DNA of 64,000 bases from Actinomadura physcomitrii (lineage in GTDB: Bacteria > Actinomycetota > Actinomycetes > Streptosporangiales > Streptosporangiaceae). The translations under genes and the position numbers were made by a program. Position 1 is the stretch's first letter. Each line of letters starts with the position of its first letter. The notes under the pieces were generated by a model. That model saw only the letters and a list, made by a program, of their open reading frames with translations. It was not told where the DNA came from and did no database searches. The stretch is from NCBI RefSeq assembly GCF_008923205.2, contig NZ_WBMS02000020.1:1-64000 (forward strand). The letters are read 5' to 3'. This document shows, in pieces, positions 1 to 7,966 of the stretch.

Positions 1-467
1 GGGGGGGGCGCCCGGCCCCCCGGGCCGAGGAGCGCGCGGCGCGCGAGCGCTGCGCGGAGATGGCCGAGCTGGTCGGGCTCGGGCCGCTGCTGCACCGGCC
101 GTGCGGGCCGCTGCCGTACGGCACCCGCAAGCGCGTCGAGATCGCGCGTGCGCTCGCGGGCGACGTCCGGCTGCTGCTCCTGGACGAGCCGGTGGCGGGC
201 ATGACGGCCGGTGAGATCGACGCCATGGCGGAGCTGATCCGGACCGTGCACGCGTCGCTGGGCCTGACGGTCCTGCTGATCGAGCACGACGTGCGCTTCG
301 TGCTGGGCCTCGCCGACGCGGTCACCGTCCTGGACTTCGGCGAGGTGATCGCGCGGGGCGCCCCGGACGAGATCCGCGCGGATCCCGCGGTCATCGCCGC
401 CTACCTCGGCGAGGACGACCCGTCCGGCGCCGCGGCCCCGAACGTCCCGAGCACCGAGACCGCCTGA
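1..467 (+). CDS. livG: Branched-chain amino acid-type ABC transporter ATP-binding protein, 5' truncated
   Basis: This is the C-terminal half of an ABC ATPase; the reading frame is open to the left edge (codons from base 3), so the Walker A half lies outside the window. Visible are the signature region LPYGTRKRVEIARAL, Walker B LLLLDEPVAGM and the H-loop IEHDV. The tail GEVIARGAPDEIRADPAVIAAYLG is the usual LivG ending. It energises uptake through the two permeases that follow (16 bases to livH). In the family the substrates are branched-chain amino acids, but many actinobacterial members import aromatic acids, amides or urea, and the catabolic genes downstream make an organic acid a reasonable inference. 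Certain as an ABC ATPase; the substrate is not known. Confidence 0.93.
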   Translation, partial: GGRPAPRAEERAARERCAEMAELVGLGPLLHRPCGPLPYGTRKRVEIARALAGDVRLLLLDEPVAGMTAGEIDAMAELIRTVHASLGLTVLLIEHDVRFVLGLADAVTVLDFGEVIARGAPDEIRADPAVIAAYLGEDDPSGAAAPNVPSTETA

Positions 468-483
468 GGCGGAAGGGCATCCC

Positions 484-1371
484 ATGCATCTTGTGAACCT
501 CCTGGTCGACGGGTTGTCGCTGGGACTCGTCTACGCGCTGATCTCGATCGGCTTCGTCGTCATCTTCCGGGGCACGAAGACCGCGAACTTCGCGCACGGA
601 TCGATGCTCGTGCTCGGCACGTTCGTCATCGCGAGCCTGCACTCCAAGCTCGGCTTCGGCGGCGCCGTGGCCGCCGGAATCCTGGTGTCGGCGGTGTTCG
701 GCCTGCTGGTCAACCGGATCACGATGGTGCCGACGCGGGACGCCGGCACCGACGTGCGCGGCATCATCACGATCGGGCTCAACGTGATCCTCACCGCCGA
801 GCTGACCCGCCGGCTCGGCGCCAACATCATGTCGTCCGGCGCCCCGTGGGGAGACGCGACGCTCAGCGCGGGCGGGCTGCGGCTGCCGGTGTCGCGGCTG
901 TGCGCGCTGCTCGTCTCGGTGCTGATCATCGGCGGGTTCATGCTGGTCAACCGCTACACGATGATGGGCCTGTCGGCGCGGGCGACCGCCGAGGACCCGG
1001 AGATCGCGAGCATGGTCGGGGCCCGGCTGCGCCGGGTGTCGGACTCGGCGTGGATCCTCGGCGGCGTGTTCGCGGCGGTCGCCGGGCTGTTCCTCACCAC
1101 CTACCCGAGCGCGGGCCTGGTCGTCGGGACGAGCGAGATCGCGATCCTGGCGTTCCCCGCCGCGGTGATCGGCGGCCTGGACTCGGTCGGCGGCGCCGTG
1201 GCGGGCGGCCTGCTCGTCGGGCTGTCGCAGTCCCTGGTGTCGGGGTACCACGACCGGCTCGGCTTTCTCGGGAACGGCTTCGACACCGTGGCGCCCTGGG
1301 TCCTGATGGTCGTGATCCTGCTGTGGCGGCCGCACGGGCTGTTCGGCAAACGCCCGCTCTACCGCATATGA
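484..1371 (+). CDS. livH: LivH-type ABC permease
   Basis: A 295-residue polytopic membrane protein with the LivH pattern: an N-terminal GLSLGLVYALISIGF helix, the NFAHGSMLVLGTF segment typical of LivH, and a C-terminal AFPAAVIGGLDSVGGAVAGGLLVGL stretch. About eight hydrophobic segments can be counted. It forms the translocation path with the LivM homologue. The ATG follows the ATPase by 16 bases, with AGGCGGAAGGG before it. Its TGA overlaps a potential ATG of the next gene. The family is certain, the ligand unknown. Confidence 0.93.
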   Translation: MHLVNLLVDGLSLGLVYALISIGFVVIFRGTKTANFAHGSMLVLGTFVIASLHSKLGFGGAVAAGILVSAVFGLLVNRITMVPTRDAGTDVRGIITIGLNVILTAELTRRLGANIMSSGAPWGDATLSAGGLRLPVSRLCALLVSVLIIGGFMLVNRYTMMGLSARATAEDPEIASMVGARLRRVSDSAWILGGVFAAVAGLFLTTYPSAGLVVGTSEIAILAFPAAVIGGLDSVGGAVAGGLLVGLSQSLVSGYHDRLGFLGNGFDTVAPWVLMVVILLWRPHGLFGKRPLYRI

Positions 1372-1418
1372 GCCCGGACGCCGCTTCCCCCCTGCCCCAT
1401 CCAACGGAGGAGGACTCC

Positions 1419-2558
1419 GTGCACACCACCCCGTGGGCCCGGCTCTCCGGTCATCGCGCCACCGGTGCCGCGGCCCTGACCGTCCTGGCCGTCGTCCTGC
1501 TCGCCGCGCCGCTCGTCCTCCCGGACTTCTGGCAGCAGCTCATCCTGTTCTCCGGTGCCGCCGCGGTGGGCGCCATCGGGCTGAACCTGCTGGTGGGCGT
1601 CAACGGCCAGCTGTCGCTGGCGCACGGCTTCTTCCTGGCCGTCGGCGCCTACGGGTACGCCTACCTCGGGCCCGGCACCGGTGACGCCGGAACGGGCAGC
1701 GTCGGGCTGCCGACTCCGGTCGCCGCGCTGCTCGCGGTGGCCGCGGCGGGCGTCGCGGGCCTGCTGTTCAGCCCGGTCGCCGCGCGGGTGCGCGGCATCT
1801 ACCTGGGCCTGGCGTCGCTGGCGCTGATCATCGTCTGCAAGCAGGTGCTCGCCGGCGCGCGAACGCTCACCGGCGGGGCCTACGGGCGGGACATCCCCGA
1901 GTTCGACCTCCTCGGCTTCCACTTCGGCGACCAGAGCCCCTACCTGTACGTCCTGGGCAAGCCGTTCGGCGCGTTCGACCGGCTCTGGTACCTCGTCATG
2001 GTCGTCCTGGTGCTGGCGTACGTCTTCATGCGCAACGTGCTGCGCAGCCGGGTGGGCCGCGGGCTGCGGACGATCCGCGACAGCGAGGCGGCGGCCGCCG
2101 CGGCGGGCGTCCACGTCCAGCGGTACAAGTCGCTGGCGTTCACCCTGTCCTCGGTCTACGCCGGCATCGCGGGCGTCCTGCTCGGGCTGCTCTTCCAGCA
2201 CGTCGTGCCCGAGTACTTCAGCCTGACGCTGTCCGTCCAGTACCTCGCGATGATCGTCATCGGCGGGATGGGCTCCGCCCGGGGCGCGGTGGCGGGCGCG
2301 TTCGTCGTCACCGGGATCCCGCTGCTGCTCGCCGAGTACTCCGAGCACATCCCGTTCACCTCCACGGCGGGCGACGGCGGGCTCGACACCGGCGTGCTGT
2401 CGCAGTTCGTGTTCGGCGCCCTGATCATCGTCATCCTCATCGCCGGGGCGCGCCGCCCCGGCCCGCTCCTGCGTTCGCGCCGCGCGAAGAGCGGCGACCC
2501 GGCCGCCTCCGCGGTCCCCACCCCGGCCTCCGGGCCCACCGAAAGGATCCGAGCATGA
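1419..2558 (+). CDS. livM: LivM-type ABC permease
   Basis: A 379-residue permease with the LivM motifs GLNLLVGVNGQLSLAHGFFLAVGAY near the N-terminus, RVRGIYLGLASLALI in the middle and YLAMIVIGGMGSARGAVAGAF near the end; about ten membrane segments. I chose the GTG at 1419 because GGAGGAGG sits 5 bases before it. An in-frame ATG at 1368, overlapping the livH stop, has no ribosome site and would add 17 non-hydrophobic residues. The stop overlaps the next ATG (ATGA), so the two genes are probably coupled. The C-terminus is Ala/Pro-rich and cytoplasmic. Confidence 0.92.
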   Translation: MHTTPWARLSGHRATGAAALTVLAVVLLAAPLVLPDFWQQLILFSGAAAVGAIGLNLLVGVNGQLSLAHGFFLAVGAYGYAYLGPGTGDAGTGSVGLPTPVAALLAVAAAGVAGLLFSPVAARVRGIYLGLASLALIIVCKQVLAGARTLTGGAYGRDIPEFDLLGFHFGDQSPYLYVLGKPFGAFDRLWYLVMVVLVLAYVFMRNVLRSRVGRGLRTIRDSEAAAAAAGVHVQRYKSLAFTLSSVYAGIAGVLLGLLFQHVVPEYFSLTLSVQYLAMIVIGGMGSARGAVAGAFVVTGIPLLLAEYSEHIPFTSTAGDGGLDTGVLSQFVFGALIIVILIAGARRPGPLLRSRRAKSGDPAASAVPTPASGPTERIRA

Positions 2559-3829
2559 GACACCTGCGCGCGGGCGGACCGGCGAAAGCCGCCGTCCTGA
2601 CCGCTCTCGCCGTGGCCGCGGCGGCGGCTTGCAGCACCAGCCCGCCGGGAGGAGACCAGGGCGGGACCGGACCGGGCGTCACCGCGAAGACGATCAAGCT
2701 TGGGTATCTGACCGACCTGTCGGGGGCGATCTCCGGCCAGGGCCGGGTCGACCTGGCCGGCAGCCGGATGTACCTGGACCGGCTGAACTCCTCCGGCGGC
2801 GTCTGCGGGCGCAAGATCGAGCTGACCGTCGAGGATCACGGCTACGACGTCCAGAAGGCCATCAGCCTGTACCGCAAGACCACCCCGAACGTGCTGGGCT
2901 ACCTGTCGCTGCTGGGCTCGCCGCAGTTCGAGGCGCTGAAGAGCAAGATCCAGAGCGATCACGCGGTGACGGGTGTGCTGGGCTGGGACTCCAACTCGCT
3001 GACCTCGCCCGACGTGCTCGTCTACGGGACGCCCTACGATCTCGAGACGATCAGCGGGATCGGCTACCTGGTGGACCAGAAGATCCTGCGCAAGGGCGAC
3101 ACCCTCGGCCACATCTACTGGCAGGGCAGCTACGGGGAGAACGCGCTGCGCGGAGCGAAATTCGCGGCGTCGAAGTTCGGGCTGAAGCTGGTGCCGGTAC
3201 AGGTCGACCCGGCGGAGTCGGACCTGACCCGCCAGGTCCGCGGCCTGCAGTCGCAGAAGGTGAAGGCCATCATGCTGAGCACGCTGCCGACGCAGGCGGC
3301 CTCGGTGGCCTCGGTGACGTCGTCGAGCGGCTGGCGGGTGCCGATCCTCGGCAACAGCGCGGCCTTCCTGCCCCAGCTGCTGAAGACACCGGCGGCCGAT
3401 GCCCTGCAGAAGCAGTTCTACCTGGCCAGCTCCCGCCTGCCGTTCGGGGCGGACAACCCGGTCGCCAAGGACATCCAGCAGCAGTTCGACAAGGCCAGGC
3501 CGCAGGGGATCAAGTCCGGCGAGGACGGCATCAACGTCGGCTGGGCGGCCGCGCAGGTCTACACCGAGGTCCTCAAGAAGGCGTGCGCGTCGGGCGACCT
3601 GACGCGGGCGAACGTGGAGAAGGCGCTGCGGGCCTCCTCGGCGGTCGACACCGGCGGGCTCCTGCCGACCCTCGACTACAGCCAGGTCGGCGCCCCGCCG
3701 TCCCGGTCGGTGTACATCTCACGGCCGGACGCGAAGCAGCCCGGCGGGCTGAGGCTGCTCACCAAGGACCTGTACACCGCGAAGGCGGCCGCCGAGTACC
3801 GCACGCCCGGCCAGGCCGACGGCGGCTGA
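2555..3829 (+). CDS. ABC transporter substrate-binding lipoprotein (LivK/periplasmic-binding type I)
   Basis: A 424-residue extracytoplasmic binding protein. It has a lipoprotein signal peptide (basic MRHLRAGGPAK, Ala-rich helix, lipobox AAAC with Cys26), then the type I fold entered by IKLGYLTDLSGAISGQG and continuing through GKxxLTVEDHGYD-like strands. It presents the ligand to the LivHM pore. Start codon overlaps the livM stop by 4 bases. It ends the importer operon, and a strong hairpin follows at once. The ligand is not predictable; proximity to amidase and ring-cleavage genes suggests an amide or aromatic acid (inference). Confidence 0.9.
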   Translation: MRHLRAGGPAKAAVLTALAVAAAAACSTSPPGGDQGGTGPGVTAKTIKLGYLTDLSGAISGQGRVDLAGSRMYLDRLNSSGGVCGRKIELTVEDHGYDVQKAISLYRKTTPNVLGYLSLLGSPQFEALKSKIQSDHAVTGVLGWDSNSLTSPDVLVYGTPYDLETISGIGYLVDQKILRKGDTLGHIYWQGSYGENALRGAKFAASKFGLKLVPVQVDPAESDLTRQVRGLQSQKVKAIMLSTLPTQAASVASVTSSSGWRVPILGNSAAFLPQLLKTPAADALQKQFYLASSRLPFGADNPVAKDIQQQFDKARPQGIKSGEDGINVGWAAAQVYTEVLKKACASGDLTRANVEKALRASSAVDTGGLLPTLDYSQVGAPPSRSVYISRPDAKQPGGLRLLTKDLYTAKAAAEYRTPGQADGG

Positions 3830-3835
3830 CCGCGC

Positions 3836-3886
3836 CCGGCGCCTGTACCCTGGTCCGCCGCGGCGCGGACCGGGGTCAGGCGCCGG
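3836..3886. terminator. Hairpin between convergent genes
   Basis: A 22/23-base stem (3836-3858 with 3865-3886), one G-T wobble and one bulge, 6-base loop. It begins 7 bases after the stop of the binding protein and includes the last codons of the enoyl-CoA hydratase, so it can end transcription from both sides. No T-tract. Confidence 0.75.
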
Positions 3887-4646
3887 TCCAGCGGGGCTTC
3901 TCCTTGCGGACGAACGCCTCGGCGCCGGCGCGGAAGTCGGCGCTGCCGTAGACGCGGGCGATGATGTCGGTGCCGTCCGGCACGTTCTGCCGGAGCAGCC
4001 TCCGCTGCGTCGTCTTGGCGGCCCACATCGTCAGCGGGGCATGCGAGCGGAGCCCGTCGACGAGCCGGTCCACCTCCGCCTCCAGCTCGCCGTCGCCGGC
4101 GAGGCGCTGCACGAACCCGATGGCCTCGGCCTCGCGCCCGGTGAACAGGCGCGCGTTCAACAGCATGTCCGAGCAGCGGCCGGGACCGAAGTGGTGCAGG
4201 AGCAGCGTATGCGTGTCAGGCGAGAGGCAGTTGCCGAGCGTGCGGGCGATCGGTGCCCCGAAGCGCGCCGACGGGGTGGCCGCCCGCAGGTCGCAGGCGG
4301 CGGCGAGGGCCAGCCCGCCGCCCAGGCAGTAGCCGCGGACGACGGCGAGCGTCGGCACCCGGACGTCCTGCAGCCGGTGCAGGACGCGGGTCACGGCGGC
4401 CTCGTAGGCGACGCCGTCGTCCGCGCCGGTGAAGCCGGTGAACCAGGTGATGTCGGTTCCGCTGACGAACGCGTCCGTCCCGGCGCCGCGCAGCACCAGG
4501 ACGCGGACCGCCTCGTCGCCGTCGGCGCGCTCGCACGCCTCGTGGACGGCCTCGTACATGGCCGGCGTCATCGCGTTGCGGCTGGACGGGCGGTCGAAGG
4601 TCAGCGTCAGCACACCGGCTTCCAGCCGGGTCAGCGTGTCGGACAT
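3876..4646 (-). CDS. Enoyl-CoA hydratase/isomerase family protein
   Basis: A 256-residue crotonase-fold protein. It shows LEAGVLTLTFDRPSSRNAMTP at the N-terminus, the oxyanion-hole segment FVSGTDITWF and the second one YCLGGGLALAAACDLRAATPSARFGAPIAR. The usual Glu of the hydratase pair is not obvious at the second position, so an isomerase, hydrolase or other crotonase reaction is also possible. The ATG has AGAGG 5 bases upstream. It is divergent from the amidase genes, and a weak FadR-like half site lies between. Likely acts on an acyl-CoA made by the neighbouring CoA-transferases (inference). Confidence 0.88.
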   Translation of the reverse strand: MSDTLTRLEAGVLTLTFDRPSSRNAMTPAMYEAVHEACERADGDEAVRVLVLRGAGTDAFVSGTDITWFTGFTGADDGVAYEAAVTRVLHRLQDVRVPTLAVVRGYCLGGGLALAAACDLRAATPSARFGAPIARTLGNCLSPDTHTLLLHHFGPGRCSDMLLNARLFTGREAEAIGFVQRLAGDGELEAEVDRLVDGLRSHAPLTMWAAKTTQRRLLRQNVPDGTDIIARVYGSADFRAGAEAFVRKEKPRWTGA

Positions 4647-4671
4647 CGGAGCCTCTCTCGCTGGATATCAA

Positions 4672-4682
4672 AGGATCAACCA
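4672..4682. promoter_or_regulatory. Weak FadR-type operator match in divergent promoter
   Basis: On the minus strand it reads TGGTTGATCCT, two mismatches from TNGTNNNACNA. It lies between the starts of the enoyl-CoA hydratase and the AtzG-like gene. Reported only because four better copies occur in this region. Confidence 0.3.
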
Positions 4683-4696
4683 ATAACAGGAGTATC

Positions 4697-4918
4697 ATGA
4701 CCGACTCGCACATCGCAGGCGGACGTGCCAGGGCGGCCGCATCCGCCGATGAGGACCTCGCGGCCCTGCTGCGCGCCGCGGGGATCGACCACCCTCCCGG
4801 CGATCCGAAGCCGGCGGCCGAGGCGCGCGCCATGTTCCGTCGCTGCGCCGAGCGGCTGGCACGGCTCGATCTCGGCGACACCCCGCCCGCCACGGTCTTC
4901 GCCCCCTGGCAGCGGTGA
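4697..4918 (+). CDS. Small AtzG/GatC-like amidase partner (DUF4089 type)
   Basis: A 73-residue acidic helical protein. It ends in DLGDTPPATVFAPWQR, which resembles the C-terminus of AtzG/DUF4089 proteins (a small GatC-like subunit that wraps around the amidase AtzE). The start ATG has AGGAG 4 bases upstream. The stop is 4 bases before the GTG of the amidase, exactly the atzG-atzE arrangement. In the known system the small subunit is needed for soluble, active amidase. I infer the same here. The similarity is short, so the assignment rests mainly on size, tail motif and position. Confidence 0.62.
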   Translation: MTDSHIAGGRARAAASADEDLAALLRAAGIDHPPGDPKPAAEARAMFRRCAERLARLDLGDTPPATVFAPWQR

Positions 4919-4922
4919 CGGG

Positions 4923-6365
4923 GTGGAGCCGTTCGAGCTGGCATTGGCCGAGGCCGCGGCCTCCATCGCCGCCCGGGAACTGTCACCGGTGGAGCTGCTC
5001 GAGTCCGTCCTCGCCCGCGTCGCGGCGGTCGACGGATCAGTCGGCGCCTTCGTCGAGCTGATGGAGGACCGGGCCCGCGCCGCGGCACGGCAGGCGCAGG
5101 AGGAGATCGTCCGGGCGGGACCCCGCGGGCCTCTCCACGGCGTTCCGGTCACCCTGAAGGACCTCTACGACATCGCTGGGCTGCGCACGGGCGCCGGATC
5201 CCGGGCCCGGGACGGGCATGTCGCCACCGCCGATGCCGCCGTGACCGAGCGGCTCACCCGCGCGGGAGCCGTCCTCTTCGGCAGGGTGCGCACGCACGAG
5301 TTCGCGCTCGGCTCGACCACTCCGGGCACCCGCAACCCCTGGACGCTGCGGCATGTTCCGGGCGGCTCCAGCGGCGGTTCCGCCGCGGCCGTCGCGGCCC
5401 GCATGGGCCCGGTGAGCATGGGGACCGACACCGGCGGCTCGATCCGCGGACCCGCCGCGCACTGCGGGGTCAGCGGCCTGAAGCCGACCTACGGGCGGGT
5501 CTCCACGCGCGGCGTCGTCCCGCTCGCCTGGTCGCAGGACCACGCGGGGCCGATCGCACGGACCGCCGAGGACGTCGCCCTGGTGATGAACGCCGTGGCC
5601 GGGCCCGACCCGCACGACCCGGCCTGCGCGGACGCGGCGGCGCCCGACTTCACCGCGCGGCTGCACCGCGGGGCCGCCGGGCTCACGCTGGGCGTACCGT
5701 CCGCGTTCTTCTTCGACGACTGCCACCCCGACGTGGAGGCGCGCGTCCGCGAGGCGATCGCGGCGCTGCGGGACGCCGGCGCACGCGTCCGCGAGGTCGT
5801 CCCGCCGATGGCCGAGGCCATCTTCGCCGCGCACATGACGATCCTGGCGGCCGAGGCGGCCGCCTTCCACGGAGACCGCCCGCACCGGCCCGGCAGCGGC
5901 TACGGCGAGGGCCTGACGGCGACGCTCGCGGCGGCGCGGCTCATCCCGGCCACCGACTACGTCACGGCGCAGCGGCTGCGCACCGAGGTCGTCCGGCGGT
6001 GGCGCGGCTTGTTCGGCCAGGTGGACCTCCTGGTCGCGCCGGCGGTGGCCGCACCGGCGGCCCGATACGGGGAGAACACCGTGCGCTTTCCGGACGGCCG
6101 CACCGAGCCCGTGCTGACGGCGAACGCCCGGCTGAACTTCCCGGCCGACTTCACCGGGTTCCCTTCGCTGTCGGTCCCGTGCGGGTTCACCCGGGAACGG
6201 CTGCCGGTCGGCCTGCAGATCATCGGCCCTCCGTTCAGCGAGCCGGAGGTGCTGCGGCTCGGGCACGCCTACCAGCAGGTCACCGACTGGGCCCGGCGTG
6301 CGCCGGACCTCACGGCGGCCTACAACGCGGAGGGGGCCGCGCCCGCCGTCCGCGAGCCGGGGTAG
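4923..6365 (+). CDS. Amidase (amidase signature family, AtzE/GatA-like)
   Basis: A 480-residue amidase-signature enzyme. The Ser-cis-Ser-Lys set is visible: Lys79 in GVPVTLKD, Ser149 in PGGSSGGSAAAVAA and the nucleophile Ser173 in DTGGSIRGPA. It hydrolyses a carboxamide to acid and ammonia. I use GTG 4923 (VEPFELALAEAA), which starts 4 bases after the small gene and matches the family N-terminus; an open frame further upstream overlaps that gene and has no family match. It could supply the organic acid used by the dioxygenase or CoA-transferases nearby (inference). Its last 46 bases overlap the convergent regulator gene. Confidence 0.9.
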   Translation: MEPFELALAEAAASIAARELSPVELLESVLARVAAVDGSVGAFVELMEDRARAAARQAQEEIVRAGPRGPLHGVPVTLKDLYDIAGLRTGAGSRARDGHVATADAAVTERLTRAGAVLFGRVRTHEFALGSTTPGTRNPWTLRHVPGGSSGGSAAAVAARMGPVSMGTDTGGSIRGPAAHCGVSGLKPTYGRVSTRGVVPLAWSQDHAGPIARTAEDVALVMNAVAGPDPHDPACADAAAPDFTARLHRGAAGLTLGVPSAFFFDDCHPDVEARVREAIAALRDAGARVREVVPPMAEAIFAAHMTILAAEAAAFHGDRPHRPGSGYGEGLTATLAAARLIPATDYVTAQRLRTEVVRRWRGLFGQVDLLVAPAVAAPAARYGENTVRFPDGRTEPVLTANARLNFPADFTGFPSLSVPCGFTRERLPVGLQIIGPPFSEPEVLRLGHAYQQVTDWARRAPDLTAAYNAEGAAPAVREPG

Positions 6366-7072
6366 GACCCGCTGAGCCACAGCTTGTGGAGCCGCTTGAG
6401 GTAGCGCTCCATCTCCAGGACGGCGCCGTCGGCGTCGCGCTGCCGGAACCTGGCCAGCAGCCTGCGGCGCGACCGCAGCATGAAGTCGCCCTGCGTCGGG
6501 CCGACGCTGAGGACGATCTCGCGCATCATCTCCATCAGCGACCGCATCATGATGGCGATCAGCGGGTTCCCGGTGGCGTCGGCGAGCAGGTTGTGGAACT
6601 CCAGATGGACGAGCGCCTTGCGCTCCCAGTCCTGCTCGTCGGTGAGCTTGGCCGCCACCTTGACGTTGTCCTCCAGGGCGGCGAGCTGCTCCTCGGTCAT
6701 CCGCTCGCAGGCGACCCGCACGACGATCGACTCGACCCACAGGCGGGCCTCGGTGGCGTCGGCCAGCGAGAAGTCGGTCAGCGAGAGCGTGTCGGACAGG
6801 CTGCGCGCCACCACGGAGAAGTCGGCGCGGGAGATGAAGGCGCCGCCGGTCGCGCCCTTCTTCAGGGTGATGAGCCCGGAGATCTCCAGCATGCGCAGCG
6901 CCTCGCGGACGGTGTTGCGGCTCACCGCGAACTGCTCGGCGAGCACCCGCTCGGACGGCAGCCGGTCACCGGGCTTCAGCTCACCGCGCTGCAGCAGGTC
7001 GCGGATCTGCGCGATGATCTCGTCGAAGGCGCGGCGCGGCTTGGCCGGCCGGAAGATCGGCTCTGCGGGCAC
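6320..7072 (-). CDS. FadR/GntR-family transcriptional regulator (copy 1)
   Basis: A 250-residue repressor-type protein. The winged helix of the GntR family covers residues 8-75 (KPGDRLPSERVLAEQFAVSR, TVREALRMLEISGL, GGAFIS), followed by an all-helical FCD ligand-binding domain (residues about 90-230). I choose GTG 7072, which has GAGGGAG 8 bases upstream; the longer frame upstream has no domain. It is tandem with, and very like, the next regulator (identical runs such as LAEQFAVSRNTVREALRMLE), so one arose from the other. FCD proteins usually sense carboxylates or acyl-CoAs. Operator copies are found at the dioxygenase, CoA-transferase and hydrolase promoters. Confidence 0.92.
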   Translation of the reverse strand: MPAEPIFRPAKPRRAFDEIIAQIRDLLQRGELKPGDRLPSERVLAEQFAVSRNTVREALRMLEISGLITLKKGATGGAFISRADFSVVARSLSDTLSLTDFSLADATEARLWVESIVVRVACERMTEEQLAALEDNVKVAAKLTDEQDWERKALVHLEFHNLLADATGNPLIAIMMRSLMEMMREIVLSVGPTQGDFMLRSRRRLLARFRQRDADGAVLEMERYLKRLHKLWLSGSYPGSRTAGAAPSAL

Positions 7073-7116
7073 GTCGGTGGCTCCCTCACTGGTGGGCGGG
7101 CTCAGCGGCGGGCGGC

Positions 7117-7890
7117 TCAGTCCGCCGCACCGTCCCGCTCGCCGGACGGCTCCGGCTCGGCCGGCGAGCCGTCGAGCCAGAGCGCGTGCAGGCGGTCGAG
7201 GTAGTGCTCGATCTCGGCGGCGGCGCCGTCGGCGTCGCGGGCGGCCAGGTGCTTGAGCAGCCGGCGCCGCGAGCGCAGCGTGAAGTCGTCCTGCCGCGGT
7301 CCGACGTTCCGGATGACCTCGCGCAGCACGCCCAGCAGCGAGTCCATGATGATGACGAGGACGGGGTTGCCGGTGGCCCGGGCGAGCAGCCGCTGGAACT
7401 CCAGGTTGACCTCGGCCTTGCGCTCCCATTCGCCGGCCTCGACGAGCTTGGCGGCCTCCGCGACGTTGGCCTCCAGCTCCGCCAGGTTCTCGTCGGTGAT
7501 CGTCTCGCAGGCGGCGACGGCCACCACGGTCGAGATGCGGCGGGTCGCGTCGGTGACGTCGGCGAGCGAGAAGTCGGTGAGCCGCAGCGCGTCGGTGAGG
7601 CTGCTGGTCACCACCGAGCTGTCGGCGCGGGAGATGAACGCCCCGCCGGTGGCGCCGCGCTTGAGCAGCACCAGGCCCGAGATCTCCAGCATGCGCAGCG
7701 CCTCGCGGACGGTGTTGCGGCTCACCGCGAACTGCTCGGCGAGCACCCGCTCCGACGGCAGCCGGTCACCGGGCTTGAGCTCGCCGTTCTCGATCAGTGC
7801 GCGGATCTGGCCGATGATCTCGTCGAAGGCCCGGCGCGGGCGCGCGGGGCGGAACAGCGACGTGGCGGGGGGCGTGTCGCCCTGGGGCAT
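7117..7890 (-). CDS. FadR/GntR-family transcriptional regulator (copy 2)
   Basis: A 257-residue paralogue of the downstream regulator, with the same winged helix (residues about 18-85) and FCD domain. ATG 7890 is preferred: AGGAG lies 8 bases upstream, and the extra residues of the longer frame would cross an operator-like palindrome at 7933-7943. The FCD halves differ more than the DNA-binding halves, which suggests two sensors reading the same sites. Transcribed first of the pair, 44 bases apart. Autoregulation through the 7933 site is an inference. Confidence 0.92.
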   Translation of the reverse strand: MPQGDTPPATSLFRPARPRRAFDEIIGQIRALIENGELKPGDRLPSERVLAEQFAVSRNTVREALRMLEISGLVLLKRGATGGAFISRADSSVVTSSLTDALRLTDFSLADVTDATRRISTVVAVAACETITDENLAELEANVAEAAKLVEAGEWERKAEVNLEFQRLLARATGNPVLVIIMDSLLGVLREVIRNVGPRQDDFTLRSRRRLLKHLAARDADGAAAEIEHYLDRLHALWLDGSPAEPEPSGERDGAAD

Positions 7891-7932
7891 GGTCGGCTCC
7901 TGAGGGCCGCCGGCCGGCGGCGCGAGGTTCAA

Positions 7933-7943
7933 TGGTCGTTCCA
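7933..7943. promoter_or_regulatory. FadR-type operator-like site upstream of regulator pair
   Basis: TGGTCGTTCCA inside the palindromic context AATGGTCGTTCCAATG, one mismatch from TNGTNNNACNA. It is 43 bases upstream of the regulator ATG, where autorepression would be expected. Confidence 0.45.
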
Positions 7944-7966
7944 ATGCTACTGCCGGCGCACGGCGC

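Noticed and set aside
391..1404. A 337-codon minus-strand frame across livH
   Set aside because: Arg/Asp/His-rich antisense shadow of a membrane protein gene; no family features.
1368..1418. ATG 1368 as the livM start
   Set aside because: It overlaps the livH stop attractively, but has no ribosome site; GTG 1419 has GGAGGAGG at the right distance.
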